From: Shimia ponticola
GTDB lineage: Bacteria > Pseudomonadota > Alphaproteobacteria > Rhodobacterales > Rhodobacteraceae
Reading direction: 5' to 3'
Assembly: GCF_007995215.1 (NCBI RefSeq)
Contig: NZ_VCDK01000005.1
Coordinates: forward strand, 609,123-673,122
DNA length: 64,000 nucleotides
The first letter of the stretch is position 1. Each line of letters opens with the position of its first letter. Positions 1 to 9,436 of this stretch are shown in pieces. Position numbers and translations under genes: made by a program. The notes under the pieces are model-generated. The model saw only the letters and a list, made by a program, of their open reading frames with translations, ran no database searches and was not told where the DNA came from.

Positions 1-315
1 ATCTGCAACCCGACGCAAAGCGACTGGGGCCGCAAGCAACTCACCGCTTATCTGGGCGATGACGAGTCCACCTGGGCACGCCACGACGCGACCACTCAGA
101 TGGCGCAGGTTGGCCTCGATGCTCCGCTGCTGGTCGACACGGGCACCAACGATCAGTTCATCGACCTGCTCAAACCCGAAACCTTCGCCGCAGCCGTGGC
201 CTTGCGTCGCCAACAAGCTGTTCTGCGCCTGCAGCCGGGCTATGACCACAGTTATTTCTTCGTGTCGACATTCATGCCCGATCACATCGCGTTCCATGCC
301 GAGGCGCTGGGCTAG
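1..315 (+). CDS. fghA: S-formylglutathione hydrolase, C-terminal part
   Basis: This is the last 104 codons of an esterase D-type serine hydrolase whose start lies left of the window. The enzyme hydrolyses S-formylglutathione to formate and glutathione, the last step of glutathione-dependent formaldehyde oxidation in the cytoplasm. The visible part opens with ICNPTQSDWG, typical of the family, then carries the catalytic Asp region (GTNDQF) and the catalytic His in YDHSYFF. The nucleophilic Ser would be upstream. The stop at 313-315 is followed by the next gene after three bases, so the two are probably co-transcribed. A formaldehyde dehydrogenase gene is expected to the left but cannot be seen. 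Confidence 0.9.
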   Translation: MCNPTQSDWGRKQLTAYLGDDESTWARHDATTQMAQVGLDAPLLVDTGTNDQFIDLLKPETFAAAVALRRQQAVLRLQPGYDHSYFFVSTFMPDHIAFHAEALG

Positions 316-318
316 CCC

Positions 319-768
319 GTGATCTATGTGGATGCCGATGCCTGCCCGGTCAAAGCCGAGGTCGAACGCGTGGCCACGCGGCACAAGATCAAGGTGGCCA
401 TGGTCTCGAATGGCGGCATCCGCCCATCACCCAATCCGCTCATTGAAAGCGTGATCGTCGCCGAAGGCCCTGATGAGGCAGATAAATGGATCGCAGAGTC
501 CTGCGGTGCCGGGGATGTCGTGGTGACCTCAGACATCCCGCTGGCCGCCCGCGCCGTCGAGGCAGGCGCGCTGGTGCTCAAACACAACGGCGAACCCCTG
601 ACGCAGTCAAATGTCACTCAGGCCCTCGCGACGCGAGACCTGATGCAGGACATTCGCGCAGCGGACCCTTTCCATCAGGGTCGGGGCAAATCCTTTTCCA
701 AGGCTGACCGCAGCCGCTTTCTTGATACGCTCGAACGTCTGGTCCGTCAGGCCGCCGCCCGTGCCTGA
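319..768 (+). CDS. UPF0178 (YaiI/YqxD, DUF188) family protein
   Basis: A 149-residue cytoplasmic protein of the DUF188 family. It opens with the family hallmark [10 protein letters not shown] and contains the conserved [10 protein letters not shown] segment and a [14 protein letters not shown] stretch near the end. The family has a PIN-like fold with a cluster of acidic residues and is often presumed to be a nuclease, but no activity is established. The start is a GTG three bases after the fghA stop, and no better start is available because the DADAC motif lies at residues 5-9. The length matches the family. Nothing in the neighbourhood reveals the role. Confidence 0.9.
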   Translation: MIYVDADACPVKAEVERVATRHKIKVAMVSNGGIRPSPNPLIESVIVAEGPDEADKWIAESCGAGDVVVTSDIPLAARAVEAGALVLKHNGEPLTQSNVTQALATRDLMQDIRAADPFHQGRGKSFSKADRSRFLDTLERLVRQAAARA

Positions 769-806
769 CGCTACCCTTTCTATGTTTTACAAATACTCCG
801 GGGTCC

Positions 807-842
807 AAGGGGCAGCGCCCCTTGCGCCGCCGTAGGCGGCGC
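807..842. repeat. Double GC-rich palindrome after AAATACTCC
   Basis: Two perfect stems follow each other: a 7-bp stem with a 3-base loop (807-823) and an 8-bp stem with a 3-base loop (824-842). They sit 39 bases after the UPF0178 stop, just after an AAATACTCCGGGG sequence. In my recollection this arrangement recurs at 3' ends of Rhodobacterales genes. It may act as a terminator or an mRNA 3'-end stabiliser; there is no clean T-run. Confidence 0.6.
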
Positions 843-983
843 CCCCTCCGGTCACAGGTCCGCAGGACCGAAGAGGGAGGTGGGCGGGATCGCTTCCAAG
901 AACCCAGCCAAGGTCCGATAGCGACCGCGCCCAGTGTCGCGTTTGCGATGGCGTGAGATCTTGGGCGGGGATACCCAAGTCAC

Positions 984-1952
984 ATGCTGTCTTCCCTCAT
1001 GGCCAATCCTGCCCGTTTCGGGGCGCTCTGCGCGTCCATTGCCGTGTTCACCTTTTCTGTGAACGACGTCATCATCAAGTTTCTGAGCGGTGACTACGCG
1101 CTACACGAAATTGTCCTTTTCCGGGCCTTGTTCGGCATTGCACTGACGGCGGTGCTGATCGCGCCCTTTGCCGGCGGTTGGCGCATCATTCGCACCCGCC
1201 GGGTCGGCATGCACATCCTGCGCGGGATGATGGTCGTTGTTGCCAATATGACTTTCTTTCTTGGCCTTGCCGTTCTGCCCTTGGCCGAAACCGTGGCCAT
1301 CTTCTTTGTGTCGCCACTCCTGATCACGGTCTTTTCCGTCATCTTTCTTGGTGACCGTGTTGGCCCGTTCAGGTGGGCGGCGGTTCTGGTTGGATTGCTC
1401 GGGGTCGGCGTTGTGCTGCGTCCCGGGTCAGATGGCTTTCAGATCGCAGCGCTCCTGCCCATAGTCGCAGCGACAGCCTATGCCGGGTTGCACATGATGA
1501 CGCGCTACATCGGCAAAACCGAGAGCGCCGCGACGATGACAATCTACATTCAGTTAACCTTCGTCATGGTCTGTGTGGTGTTTGGCGTTCTGTTCGGCGA
1601 CGGAAAACTTGCTGATCAGGACAATGCATCCTTGGCCTTCCTCTTTCGTGCGTGGAGTGTGCCTAGCCTGCCTGATCTTGCTCTGATGGCCGTCATTGGG
1701 ATTGGTACAGGTCTGGGAGGTTTCTTTATATCGCAGGCCTATCGCGTGGCTGAGCCGTCTGTTGTCGCGCCATTCGAGTACCTCGCGTTGCCGCTCTCGA
1801 TCCTCTGGGGGTATCTGGTGTTCGACGAGATCCCTGATGCAACAGCCCTTGCCGGGATCGTGCTGATCCTTGCCTCGGGGCTGTTCATCATCTGGCGCGA
1901 AAACCGCAGCAATGACGAGGTTATGGTTGACGCCCCGCGCGCCCGGCGATGA
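984..1952 (+). CDS. DMT family (EamA) transporter
   Basis: A 322-residue integral membrane protein with about ten hydrophobic segments arranged as two EamA repeats, the usual layout of drug/metabolite transporters. The first repeat begins near residue 15 and the second near residue 155. It probably exports a small metabolite across the inner membrane; the substrate cannot be read from the sequence. The C-terminus is a short basic tail ending PRARR. The gene stands alone: 215 bases of palindromic DNA lie before it and about 50 bases separate it from the HAD gene. A second, distantly similar EamA transporter is at 39136-40035. Confidence 0.88.
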   Translation: MLSSLMANPARFGALCASIAVFTFSVNDVIIKFLSGDYALHEIVLFRALFGIALTAVLIAPFAGGWRIIRTRRVGMHILRGMMVVVANMTFFLGLAVLPLAETVAIFFVSPLLITVFSVIFLGDRVGPFRWAAVLVGLLGVGVVLRPGSDGFQIAALLPIVAATAYAGLHMMTRYIGKTESAATMTIYIQLTFVMVCVVFGVLFGDGKLADQDNASLAFLFRAWSVPSLPDLALMAVIGIGTGLGGFFISQAYRVAEPSVVAPFEYLALPLSILWGYLVFDEIPDATALAGIVLILASGLFIIWRENRSNDEVMVDAPRARR

Positions 1953-2004
1953 TCTGGGCACGGAGTATCAGAACCGTGTCAGACCCTAGAAACAGGACTT
2001 CAGC

Positions 2005-2625
2005 ATGACCATTCAAGCCGTCATATTTGACATCGGAAACGTGCTGATCGAGTGGCAGCCCGAACGGTATTACGACCGCACCATAGGCGAGGACCGCCGC
2101 AAGGAAATGTTCGCGCAAGTCGATCTGCACGGGATGAACGAGCTCGTCGATCTGGGGCACAATTTCACCGAGACCATCTATGCCACGGCTGAAAAATACC
2201 CGGAGTGGCGGGCTGAAATCCGTGATTGGCACGACAATTGGATCGAGCTGGGCAGTCCGGCCATTGACCAGTCCGTGCGTTTGCTTCGTGCGCTTCGGGC
2301 AAAAGGCGTGCCGGTCTTCAATCTCACCAACTTTGGTGTGGAGTCCTACGCCTATGCCCAGACCCAGTATGACTTCCTGAACGAGTTTGACCGCGAATAT
2401 GTGTCCGGTCGGATGCGGGTCACGAAACCCTCAGAAAGGATATACCAGATGGTCGAAGAGGATTGCGGAATTGCACCCTCTGCTCTGCTCTTTGCCGATG
2501 ACAGAACCGACAACATCGACATGGCGCAGGCGCGGGGGTGGAAAACGCATTTGTTCGACGGCCCACAGGGCTGGGCGGATCGGTTGGTATCCGAAGGCCT
2601 GCTGACGCGCGACGAGGCTGTGTGA
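2005..2625 (+). CDS. HAD family hydrolase (subfamily IA)
   Basis: A 206-residue haloacid-dehalogenase-type hydrolase. Motif I is FDIGNVL, where the second Asp of the common DxD is Gly, as in YihX-like phosphatases and dehalogenase relatives. Motif II is the NLTNFG Thr, motif III the Lys in VTKPSERIY, and motif IV LLFADDRTDNID. These support a sugar-phosphate or similar phosphatase, but the substrate is unknown. A good ribosome site is not obvious before the ATG. Its stop overlaps the ATG of the next gene (GTGATG junction at 2622-2627), so the two are translationally coupled. Confidence 0.88.
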   Translation: MTIQAVIFDIGNVLIEWQPERYYDRTIGEDRRKEMFAQVDLHGMNELVDLGHNFTETIYATAEKYPEWRAEIRDWHDNWIELGSPAIDQSVRLLRALRAKGVPVFNLTNFGVESYAYAQTQYDFLNEFDREYVSGRMRVTKPSERIYQMVEEDCGIAPSALLFADDRTDNIDMAQARGWKTHLFDGPQGWADRLVSEGLLTRDEAV

Positions 2626-3524
2626 TGCAAACCATCGGATTTGAGGACGGCGAAGCGGGTCTCGACTGGCTGGCCTTGTGCGACGCGCTTGAGGCGGGCC
2701 ATCAATTTCCCAAAGGCAGCATCGAGGACAGTTTTCTTTACCGGGGCGACGATACGATCCTGAGCCGCGCGGCATGGATTGACGGTCTGGGCGCGCTTGT
2801 CAAAACCGCGACCGTCTTTCCTGGCAACCCGGCCCGGGGGCGGCCGATGATCGGCGGGGCCGTGACGCTGTTTGATGACCAAACGGGTGTTTTGGCGGCA
2901 GTCATCGACTTCACTCTTGTCACGAAATGGAAGACGGCGGGTGACAGCCTGCTTGCCGCTCGGAAGCTGAAGCCTGAGGCCGATCGTATTCTGATCGTCG
3001 GCGCGGGAACGGTCGGGCGCTCTGTCCGCGAAGCCTTCGGCGCGGGCTATCCCGGCGCTGAATTCGCGGTGTGGAACCGAACGCAAGCGGGCGCGGAGGC
3101 GATTGCAGACCGTTATCCCGACACCAAGGCCATCACCGACCTAGCGGACGCGGTCTCAGAGGCCGACATCATCGTGACCGGCACGATGAGCACCGAACCG
3201 GTGATCAAAGGCGCATGGCTGAGGCCCGGACAGCACCTGAACATGATCGGCGCCTATCGTCCGGATATGCGGGAAGCAGACGATGAGGCTTTGTTGCGGT
3301 CTAAGGTTTTCGTGGACAGCCGCGATACGACGCTGGGCCATATCGGCGAATTGAAGATCCCGTTGGAGCAGGGCGTTATCGCGTCCGACGACATCGTTGC
3401 CGACTACTATGACATTGCCCGGTTCCAGTCCGATCCTGAGGACATCACTCTCTTCAAGAATGGCGGCGGGGCGCATTTGGACCTGATGACCGCGCATTTC
3501 ATCCTGTCCAGATATCGGTCCTGA
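2625..3524 (+). CDS. Ornithine cyclodeaminase / mu-crystallin family protein
   Basis: A 299-residue NAD(P)-dependent enzyme of the ornithine cyclodeaminase/alanine dehydrogenase/mu-crystallin family. The substrate-binding Lys is in LVKTATVFPGN (Lys60), and the Rossmann loop ILIVGAGTVGRS begins near residue 122. DSRDTTLGHIGEL near residue 227 carries the conserved Asp. The frame is open upstream to 2538, but the ATG at 2625 overlapping the HAD stop is the sensible start and gives the family's usual N-terminus. Members act on ornithine, alanine, proline-like imines or ectoine precursors; nothing here chooses among these, so no gene name is given. Confidence 0.87.
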   Translation: MQTIGFEDGEAGLDWLALCDALEAGHQFPKGSIEDSFLYRGDDTILSRAAWIDGLGALVKTATVFPGNPARGRPMIGGAVTLFDDQTGVLAAVIDFTLVTKWKTAGDSLLAARKLKPEADRILIVGAGTVGRSVREAFGAGYPGAEFAVWNRTQAGAEAIADRYPDTKAITDLADAVSEADIIVTGTMSTEPVIKGAWLRPGQHLNMIGAYRPDMREADDEALLRSKVFVDSRDTTLGHIGELKIPLEQGVIASDDIVADYYDIARFQSDPEDITLFKNGGGAHLDLMTAHFILSRYRS

Positions 3525-3567
3525 TCGCTGCTTCTGGCGGTCGCTAACAACGCGTTCACGCGACCTG

Positions 3568-4818
3568 TTACGCGGCGACTGCTGCAGGCTCCCGCCGCTC
3601 TTTGATCGGTAAATGCACAATCGCGCTGAACGCGCCCACGGCGACACCGACCCACCAGACGGCGGTGTAGTCGCCATAGATGTCGTACATGCGACCGCCC
3701 AGCCAGACACCAAGGAACGACCCAAGCTGGTGTGAGAAGAAGACAATGCCGTAGAGCGTTCCCATGTAGCGCAAGCCCCAGATATGGGCGACAAGGCCAG
3801 AGGTCAGCGGCACGGTGGCGAGCCAGAGGCTCCCCATGGCAACCGAGAACAGGATCACCGAGGTTGGTGTGATCGGGAACATGATGAACAGAGCGGCGAC
3901 TACGGTGCGGCCTGTATAGATGCCCGCCAGCAAGTACTTCTTGGAATAACGTTTCCCGGCCCAGCCCGCGAGCAGAGTGCCAGCAATATTGGCTACGCCG
4001 ATGAGCGAAATGGCCACCGCGCCGAGGGCCGAGGTCGTCGTGATCCCAATCGAATATAGCGCACCGCCGGGCATGATCGGGCCACAGAGCTCTGTCACGA
4101 ACGCGGGGAAGTGGGCCGTGACAAAGGCCAGCTGATAGCCGCAGGAGAAAAAACCGAGGAAGATCAGCGTATAGCTTGGGTCCCTGAAAGCCTTGCGCAG
4201 GACATCACCCATGCTTTCTTCAAGCTCGGATTTGCTGACTGGAGGGGCCTTCATCGCAGGCAGGACCATCAGAGAAGCGACGATCGCGATGGCGAAGGTC
4301 ACGAAAACGGTTTGCCACGGCATGATCGACAAAAGCGCCTCGGCAACCGGCGCGCCGACGACCTGACCGGCGCTGCCAGCCGCAGTCGCGATGGCCAGTG
4401 CCATGGAACGGTTTTCATCCGATGCCGCGCGCCCCACAACAGCCAAGATCACGCCAAAACCTGTCCCTGCGATGCCTAACCCAATCATCCAGTTGAACCA
4501 TTGGTGCGCTTCAGGGGTCGTCGAAAAGCTGCTGAGCACCAAACCCAGCGCGTAAACCAGCGCGCCTATGATGATGGCTTTGCGATCCGTCATCTTTTCG
4601 GCGAGCGCGCCAAAGAGCGGTTGCCCGATCCCCCAAGCAAGGTTCTGGATGGCTATGGCGAGCGAGAATTCGGCGCGAAGCCAGCCGTATTCCTCGGCAA
4701 TCGGAATCTGAAAGACGCCGAACGAAGCGCGCACGGCAAAGCTGATCAGCATGATGATGCAGCCTGCAACCAGAACAGGGGTAACCAGCGGGGCGTGACG
4801 TGCGGCAGAAGAAGTCAT
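3568..4818 (-). CDS. MFS transporter
   Basis: A 416-residue major facilitator superfamily protein with about twelve hydrophobic segments. An early segment, SFAVRASFGVFQIPIAEE, resembles monocarboxylate/oxalate-formate-antiporter-like members. The cytoplasmic loop between the halves carries an acidic Glu-rich stretch (SELEESMGD). A longer frame starts with TTG at 4854, adding twelve residues; the ATG at 4818 is preferred. The gene converges on the cyclodeaminase-like gene and diverges from zapE with about 130 bases between. The substrate is unknown; transport of a small organic anion is a guess from family resemblance. Confidence 0.85.
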   Translation of the reverse strand: MTSSAARHAPLVTPVLVAGCIIMLISFAVRASFGVFQIPIAEEYGWLRAEFSLAIAIQNLAWGIGQPLFGALAEKMTDRKAIIIGALVYALGLVLSSFSTTPEAHQWFNWMIGLGIAGTGFGVILAVVGRAASDENRSMALAIATAAGSAGQVVGAPVAEALLSIMPWQTVFVTFAIAIVASLMVLPAMKAPPVSKSELEESMGDVLRKAFRDPSYTLIFLGFFSCGYQLAFVTAHFPAFVTELCGPIMPGGALYSIGITTTSALGAVAISLIGVANIAGTLLAGWAGKRYSKKYLLAGIYTGRTVVAALFIMFPITPTSVILFSVAMGSLWLATVPLTSGLVAHIWGLRYMGTLYGIVFFSHQLGSFLGVWLGGRMYDIYGDYTAVWWVGVAVGAFSAIVHLPIKERREPAAVAA

Positions 4819-4947
4819 GCGCGGGACCGTGGCGGCGAATTCCCGGCGCGTCAATTCAGCAGTTTTGACGGTTCACATCAGAAATTGTGACCTCATGCGA
4901 CATAGGCAGGGTTTGTGTGGCTGGCGCGGGCAGAGTAAGGGGCGGGC

Positions 4948-6012
4948 ATGGCGGTTTTGGAAACCTACGAAGCCCGGGTGGCCGACGGCACCCTGACGCG
5001 CGATCCGGCACAAGAGGCGGTATTGCCTGAACTGGCCCGCATTGCCGAGGCCGTGGCCCAGCCTGTCAAAAAGAGCGGCTGGTTCAGCAAGAAGAAGCCG
5101 GAGCCGATCAAGGGGCTCTACCTTTGGGGCGGGGTTGGGCGCGGCAAGTCCATGCTCATGGACCTTTTTGTCGACAGCCTGAGCGTTCCGGTTCGCCGGG
5201 TGCATTTCCATGCTTTCATGCAGGAAATCCAAGGTGCGCTGCACGAAGTGCGCAAGACAGGCGTGGATGATGCCATCCTGCCCGTTGCGGACGATGTGGC
5301 CGCCAACCTACGGGTCCTTGCATTTGACGAAATGCAGATCACAGACATCGCCGACGCCATGATCGTCGGGCGATTGTTCGAACGCCTGTTCCACCATGGG
5401 GTTGTTGTGGTGACGACATCGAACCGGGTGCCCGATGATCTTTATAAAGACGGGCTGAACCGCAGCCTGTTTCTGCCGTTCATCGACTTGTTGAAAGAAC
5501 AGATGGTTGTCCATGAACTGGTGTCACCAACGGATTATCGTCAGGACCGCCTTTCAGGCGAACAGGTCTATTTCACTCCGAACTCCGCCGAGGCCCGCGC
5601 AGCCATTGCTGCGATCTGGGAGGACATGGCCGGTGGATCAACGCCGCTCAGCCTTTTGGTCAAGGGGCGTGAGGTGGTGTTGCCTGCATTCCGAAACGGG
5701 GTGGCGCGGGCGCGATTTCACGACCTGTGTGGGCGACCGCTTGGACCGGCAGACTACCTTGCGCTCGCCGACGCGGTCCGGGTGCTGATCCTTGAAGATA
5801 TCCCAGAGCTCGGGCGGTCGAATTTCAATGAAGCGAAGCGGTTTGTGACACTGATCGACGCGCTCTACGAAGCCAAAGTTCGCTTGATTGCCTCGGCGGC
5901 GGCCAAGCCTGAAATGCTTTATATCGAAGGTGAAGGCACCTTTGAATTCGAACGGACCGCGTCGCGGTTGCGCGAGATGCAGGCAGCGGATTGGGGCCGG
6001 TCCAAGGATTAA
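4948..6012 (+). CDS. zapE: Cell division protein ZapE (AFG1-like ATPase)
   Basis: A 354-residue AFG1/ZapE-family P-loop ATPase. The Walker A loop GGVGRGKS is at residues 61-68, Walker B ending in DE is at 127-128 within LAFDEMQITD, and TTSNRVPDDLYKDGLNR is the conserved sensor region. In Escherichia coli ZapE binds FtsZ and affects division under stress; mitochondrial AFG1/LACE1 assists turnover of respiratory complexes. The C-terminal FVTLIDALYEAKVRL segment is also typical. Length agrees with the family. The ATG follows a GGGGCGGGC stretch. The gene is monocistronic, with a convergent LysM gene behind it. Confidence 0.93.
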   Translation: MAVLETYEARVADGTLTRDPAQEAVLPELARIAEAVAQPVKKSGWFSKKKPEPIKGLYLWGGVGRGKSMLMDLFVDSLSVPVRRVHFHAFMQEIQGALHEVRKTGVDDAILPVADDVAANLRVLAFDEMQITDIADAMIVGRLFERLFHHGVVVVTTSNRVPDDLYKDGLNRSLFLPFIDLLKEQMVVHELVSPTDYRQDRLSGEQVYFTPNSAEARAAIAAIWEDMAGGSTPLSLLVKGREVVLPAFRNGVARARFHDLCGRPLGPADYLALADAVRVLILEDIPELGRSNFNEAKRFVTLIDALYEAKVRLIASAAAKPEMLYIEGEGTFEFERTASRLREMQAADWGRSKD

Positions 6013-6051
6013 GGCTCGACCCGTCTGGTAGTTCGGCCCTGCCAAAATGGA

Positions 6052-6083
6052 AACGGCGCCGGTTACTGGGGTACCGACGCCGT
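6052..6083 (-). terminator. Hairpin between zapE and the LysM gene
   Basis: An 11-bp stem with one mismatch and a roughly 10-base loop lies in the 99-base gap between the two convergent genes. On the minus strand it is followed by TTTCCATTTT, so it best fits a rho-independent terminator for the LysM gene; it may also serve zapE. Confidence 0.5.
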
Positions 6084-6111
6084 CCACTGCTCTCTTTTGA
6101 CGGCTGCCTGC

Positions 6112-6987
6112 CTAGAGATTTTGAATTTCGGGAATGCGCAAAAGTTGGCCCACGACAAGTGTGCGGGATTTCAAGATGCGGCGGTTGGCCTCAAAGATTA
6201 GGTCGGCCTTCGATGGGTCATCGTAATAGCGCAGCGCAAGCGTCGTCAGGCTATCGCCTAGCCGCACGGTATGGACTGCCTGTGTTGGGGCGGCGGCGAG
6301 GGCGGCGCGTAACTCTGACGTGTCCAGCGTTTGAGCAAAGGTTTCGAGGGTCTGCGCCGGTTCTTCGGGCGCTTGCGAAACAACCTCTGTTCGGGTTGGG
6401 GCGATTGGCGTGACGGCAGCCGGAGCCGGGGCGGCGCGGCCGGTCGCGGCCGGTGTAACGGTTTCGGTCCCGATTTGCAGAAGCGAGGGGCGCAGCGTGC
6501 CATCAGGTGCGCGTCGCGTCGCGGTCAGCAAGTTCGGGCGTTCTTCTGCAAGACGACCAAAGAGCATCTCGTCACGTTCGACCTCTTGGCGACCGATGCT
6601 GGCTGCCGGACGATCAGACAAGGTGATCGGTGCGGCGCGCGTGACCTCGATCACTGGTGCTGGCGTCACTGGGGTAATCTCTGCCACCACCCCAGGCTCT
6701 GGAGTTCTGGGCGCAGCGACAGGTGCCATGGCGATGTCAGCCGTCTTGTCTTGCGTGGGCTGAGTGACCTCGGGCAGGGCCGATGCCTGATCTTGGGGCG
6801 CAGGTGCATTCTTAGGCTGAAAAAAGATCAACGCGCCGGTCACGAGGACGAACGCGCCAATGATCAAGAGCGGCCTAAAAGGGAGGGACTTAACTTCATC
6901 GCCTTGGGAGCGAGGCATAATTGGCGTGCCAGCGGGCGATGAGGCGCGCCTTTTTGGCGACATTGCCTTGCCGACCTTCCGCAGCAT
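6112..6987 (-). CDS. LysM-domain membrane-anchored protein
   Basis: A 291-residue protein with a basic cytoplasmic N-terminus, one membrane helix at about residues 38-55 (LLIIGAFVLVTGALIFF), a long Pro/Ala/Thr-rich linker and one LysM domain at the C-terminus (about 237-291, starting VHTVRLGDSLTTLALRYY). The LysM domain should bind the glycan of peptidoglycan, so the protein is probably tethered to the inner membrane and reaches the cell wall. No enzymatic domain is present. The ATG at 6987 has AGGGGG eight bases upstream; an in-frame ATG eight codons later is an alternative. It lies downstream of folC but 163 bases separate them. Confidence 0.82.
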   Translation of the reverse strand: MLRKVGKAMSPKRRASSPAGTPIMPRSQGDEVKSLPFRPLLIIGAFVLVTGALIFFQPKNAPAPQDQASALPEVTQPTQDKTADIAMAPVAAPRTPEPGVVAEITPVTPAPVIEVTRAAPITLSDRPAASIGRQEVERDEMLFGRLAEERPNLLTATRRAPDGTLRPSLLQIGTETVTPAATGRAAPAPAAVTPIAPTRTEVVSQAPEEPAQTLETFAQTLDTSELRAALAAAPTQAVHTVRLGDSLTTLALRYYDDPSKADLIFEANRRILKSRTLVVGQLLRIPEIQNL

Positions 6988-7150
6988 CGTTGAACCCCCT
7001 GAAACTTGCGCAATATCTGGCGAAGAGCCGCAAATTTAGCGCGAAATAATGCAGATGGCCTACATCTAGAGGGTGGCCGCGAATCATGTCAACAGCCTGC
7101 GAATCGCCCCCATTGAATCGATTCGATTTTTTTCGGGAGTTGCGTCGGGC

Positions 7151-8422
7151 TTAACCGTTCTCGCGCAGCACGTGACCGGCAAAGTACAGCGATCCGCAAA
7201 TCAGGATGCGGGCGTCTGGCGATGCTTCGGAAATGCTTTGCAGAGCCGTTCGAATATCAGGTGCCGTGCGTGATGGAATGCCGACGCCTTCGGCGGCCTT
7301 GGCCGTAGTCTCGGCGGGCAGAGTGGCGGTTTCCCCGGGAATACTGAGCGCCGTCAGACTTGCCGCATGATCAGCGATGGGTCGCAGAAAGCCAGAGATA
7401 TCCTTGGTGTTCAGCATCCCGCAGATCACGTAGGTGTCACGCGGGGGCAGCCCAGCCAAGGTTGCCGCGATGGCGTCGCCCGCTGCGGGATTGTGGCCGC
7501 CGTCAATCCAAAGCTCTGCGTTGGGTGCAAGGTCGGCCAGCTTTCCGCTGCGCATGCGTTGCATACGTGCGGGCCATTCAGCATTGGTCATCGCTGCTTC
7601 GCAGGCGGCTTCACCAAATCGGAGGCTGCGCAAAGCGGACAGAACCGCGCCGGCATTCTGGATTTGGTGCGGCCCCGGCAGAGCAGGCAGCGGTAGATCC
7701 AGCAGCCCGGTTTCATCTTGGAACACGAGACGCCCAGCCTCAGTCGTGACATGCCAATGCTGACCATGGGCCATAAGCGGCGCACCCACGCGCGCAGCGC
7801 GGGCTTCGATCACATCCATGGCAGCGTCTTTCTGGGGGCCGATGATGCCAGCCACACCGCGCTTGAGAATGCCTGCCTTTTCACCGGCAATATCGCCCAG
7901 CGTGTCGCCAAGGAATTGCTGGTGATCCAGATCGACGGGCGTGATGATCGTAAGGTCTGGCGTGTCAATGACGTTGGTCGCATCCAGCCGTCCGCCAAGC
8001 CCGACCTCTAGCAAGGTGTAATCGGCAGGGGTGCGGGCGAATGCCAGAAGCGCCGCGACGGTCGTGATCTCGAAATAGGTGATCGGCGCGCCGTCATTGG
8101 CGGCGTAGCATTCGTCCAAGACCTCGGTCAGGTAGGCTTCGCTGATCAATTCACCCGACAGGCGAATGCGTTCGTGAAACCGCACAAGATGGGGCGAGGT
8201 ATAGGCATGCACGCGCTTTCCCGCGCCTTCCAGTCCGGCGCGGATCATGGCCTGCGTTGATCCTTTACCGTTGGTTCCCGCGATATGGATCACCGGGGGC
8301 AGGTCGTTTTGCGGATTGCCCAGCCGGTCCAATAGTCGCCAGACTCGGTCAAGCGTCAGATCAATGATCTTGGGATGCAGCGCCATCATGCGCGCAAGAA
8401 TGGCGTCGGATGTCTGTGTCAT
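7151..8422 (-). CDS. folC: Bifunctional folylpolyglutamate / dihydrofolate synthase
   Basis: A 423-residue Mur-ligase-family enzyme that adds glutamate to dihydropteroate and to folates in the cytoplasm. The ATP loop AGTNGKGS is at about residues 49-55; YTSPHLVRFHERIR is the FolC folate-loop signature; LEVGLGGRLDATN and the Mur-type VDLDHQQFLG follow, and the C-terminal domain has IDGGHNPA. Length matches FolC. It follows accD after 14 bases, the same accD-folC order found in many bacteria, so the two are almost certainly co-transcribed. Confidence 0.96.
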   Translation of the reverse strand: MTQTSDAILARMMALHPKIIDLTLDRVWRLLDRLGNPQNDLPPVIHIAGTNGKGSTQAMIRAGLEGAGKRVHAYTSPHLVRFHERIRLSGELISEAYLTEVLDECYAANDGAPITYFEITTVAALLAFARTPADYTLLEVGLGGRLDATNVIDTPDLTIITPVDLDHQQFLGDTLGDIAGEKAGILKRGVAGIIGPQKDAAMDVIEARAARVGAPLMAHGQHWHVTTEAGRLVFQDETGLLDLPLPALPGPHQIQNAGAVLSALRSLRFGEAACEAAMTNAEWPARMQRMRSGKLADLAPNAELWIDGGHNPAAGDAIAATLAGLPPRDTYVICGMLNTKDISGFLRPIADHAASLTALSIPGETATLPAETTAKAAEGVGIPSRTAPDIRTALQSISEASPDARILICGSLYFAGHVLRENG

Positions 8423-8436
8423 CTGGCGTGTCAGGC

Positions 8437-9381
8437 TTAGGCTTTTTCAGGCTCTGACGGAGGATCGAGGTCAGCCACCTCTGCGCCGCTTTCAATCTCG
8501 GCAGGCGCAGGCAGGTCCGCGATGACCGGCGGAGGTTGCTGCATCAGCATCCGGGTGATCGTGATCAATTCATCACGCATCTCGGTGCGGCTGGTCACAC
8601 GATCCAGCATACCGTGATCCAGCAGGTACTCAGCCCGCTGGAACCCTTCTGGCAGGGTCTCGCGAATTGTCTGTTCAATGACACGCGGACCAGCAAAGCA
8701 GATCAGTGCATTCGGCTCTGCGATGTGGACATCACCCAGCATGGCGTAGGACGCGGTGACGCCGCCTGTCGTGGGGTGGGTCAGGACGACGATGTAAGGC
8801 AGGCCTGCTTCCTTGAGCATTTGCACGGCCACCGTTGTGCGCGGCATTTGCATCAGGCTCAGGATGCCTTCTTGCATCCGCGCACCGCCTGCGGCGGAAA
8901 ACAGGATTAGAGGGCGTTTCAGTTCCACGGCGCGTTCGGCGGCTGCGATGATCGCGTTGCCGACATACATGCCCATGGATCCGGCCATGAAGCTGAAGTC
9001 CTGCGCAGCGGCGACGATTGGCGTGCGGCCCATTTCACCTTCGGCGACCAGCATCGCCTCTTGCTCGCCCGTTTGTTTCTGGGCGGCCTTGAGGCGGTCA
9101 GGGTATTTCTTTTGGTCCCGGAATTTCAACGGATCGTCGATGGGCCGAGGCACGGCGACCTCGGTGAAAATGCCACCGTCGAACAGGGCCGTGAAGCGGT
9201 CACGCGGCGTGATCGGCATGTGGTGATTGCAGTTCGTGCAGACGTTCAGATTGTTGCTGAGTTCGCGGTGAAACAACATCTGTCCGCAGTTGTCACACTT
9301 GGTCCACAGGTTCTCAGGCACTTCTCGGCGCGAGAAGAGCGAGTTGATCTTGGGGCGAACGTAGTTCGAAATCCAGTTCAT
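8437..9381 (-). CDS. accD: Acetyl-CoA carboxylase carboxyltransferase subunit beta
   Basis: A 314-residue subunit that, with AccA, transfers the carboxyl group from biotin to acetyl-CoA to make malonyl-CoA, the first step of fatty acid synthesis. The N-terminal zinc ribbon has four Cys at residues 29, 32, 48 and 51. The carboxyltransferase core shows [12 protein letters not shown] and [18 protein letters not shown], and the oxyanion region follows. The C-terminal tail is acidic ([17 protein letters not shown]). It heads the accD-folC pair. No trpB or trpF is seen upstream; a CPBP protease gene lies there instead, on the same strand. Confidence 0.97.
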   Translation of the reverse strand: MNWISNYVRPKINSLFSRREVPENLWTKCDNCGQMLFHRELSNNLNVCTNCNHHMPITPRDRFTALFDGGIFTEVAVPRPIDDPLKFRDQKKYPDRLKAAQKQTGEQEAMLVAEGEMGRTPIVAAAQDFSFMAGSMGMYVGNAIIAAAERAVELKRPLILFSAAGGARMQEGILSLMQMPRTTVAVQMLKEAGLPYIVVLTHPTTGGVTASYAMLGDVHIAEPNALICFAGPRVIEQTIRETLPEGFQRAEYLLDHGMLDRVTSRTEMRDELITITRMLMQQPPPVIADLPAPAEIESGAEVADLDPPSEPEKA

Positions 9382-9436
9382 GGTGTGACCTTATGCTGAC
9401 CCGCGATCAGATAAGCGCGAGTTGGGCGAAACGCAA

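Noticed and set aside
2005..2625. HAD protein as catalytically dead because motif I lacks the second Asp
   Set aside because: FDxGNVL is normal in YihX-like phosphatases and dehalogenase relatives, so the Gly does not show loss of activity.
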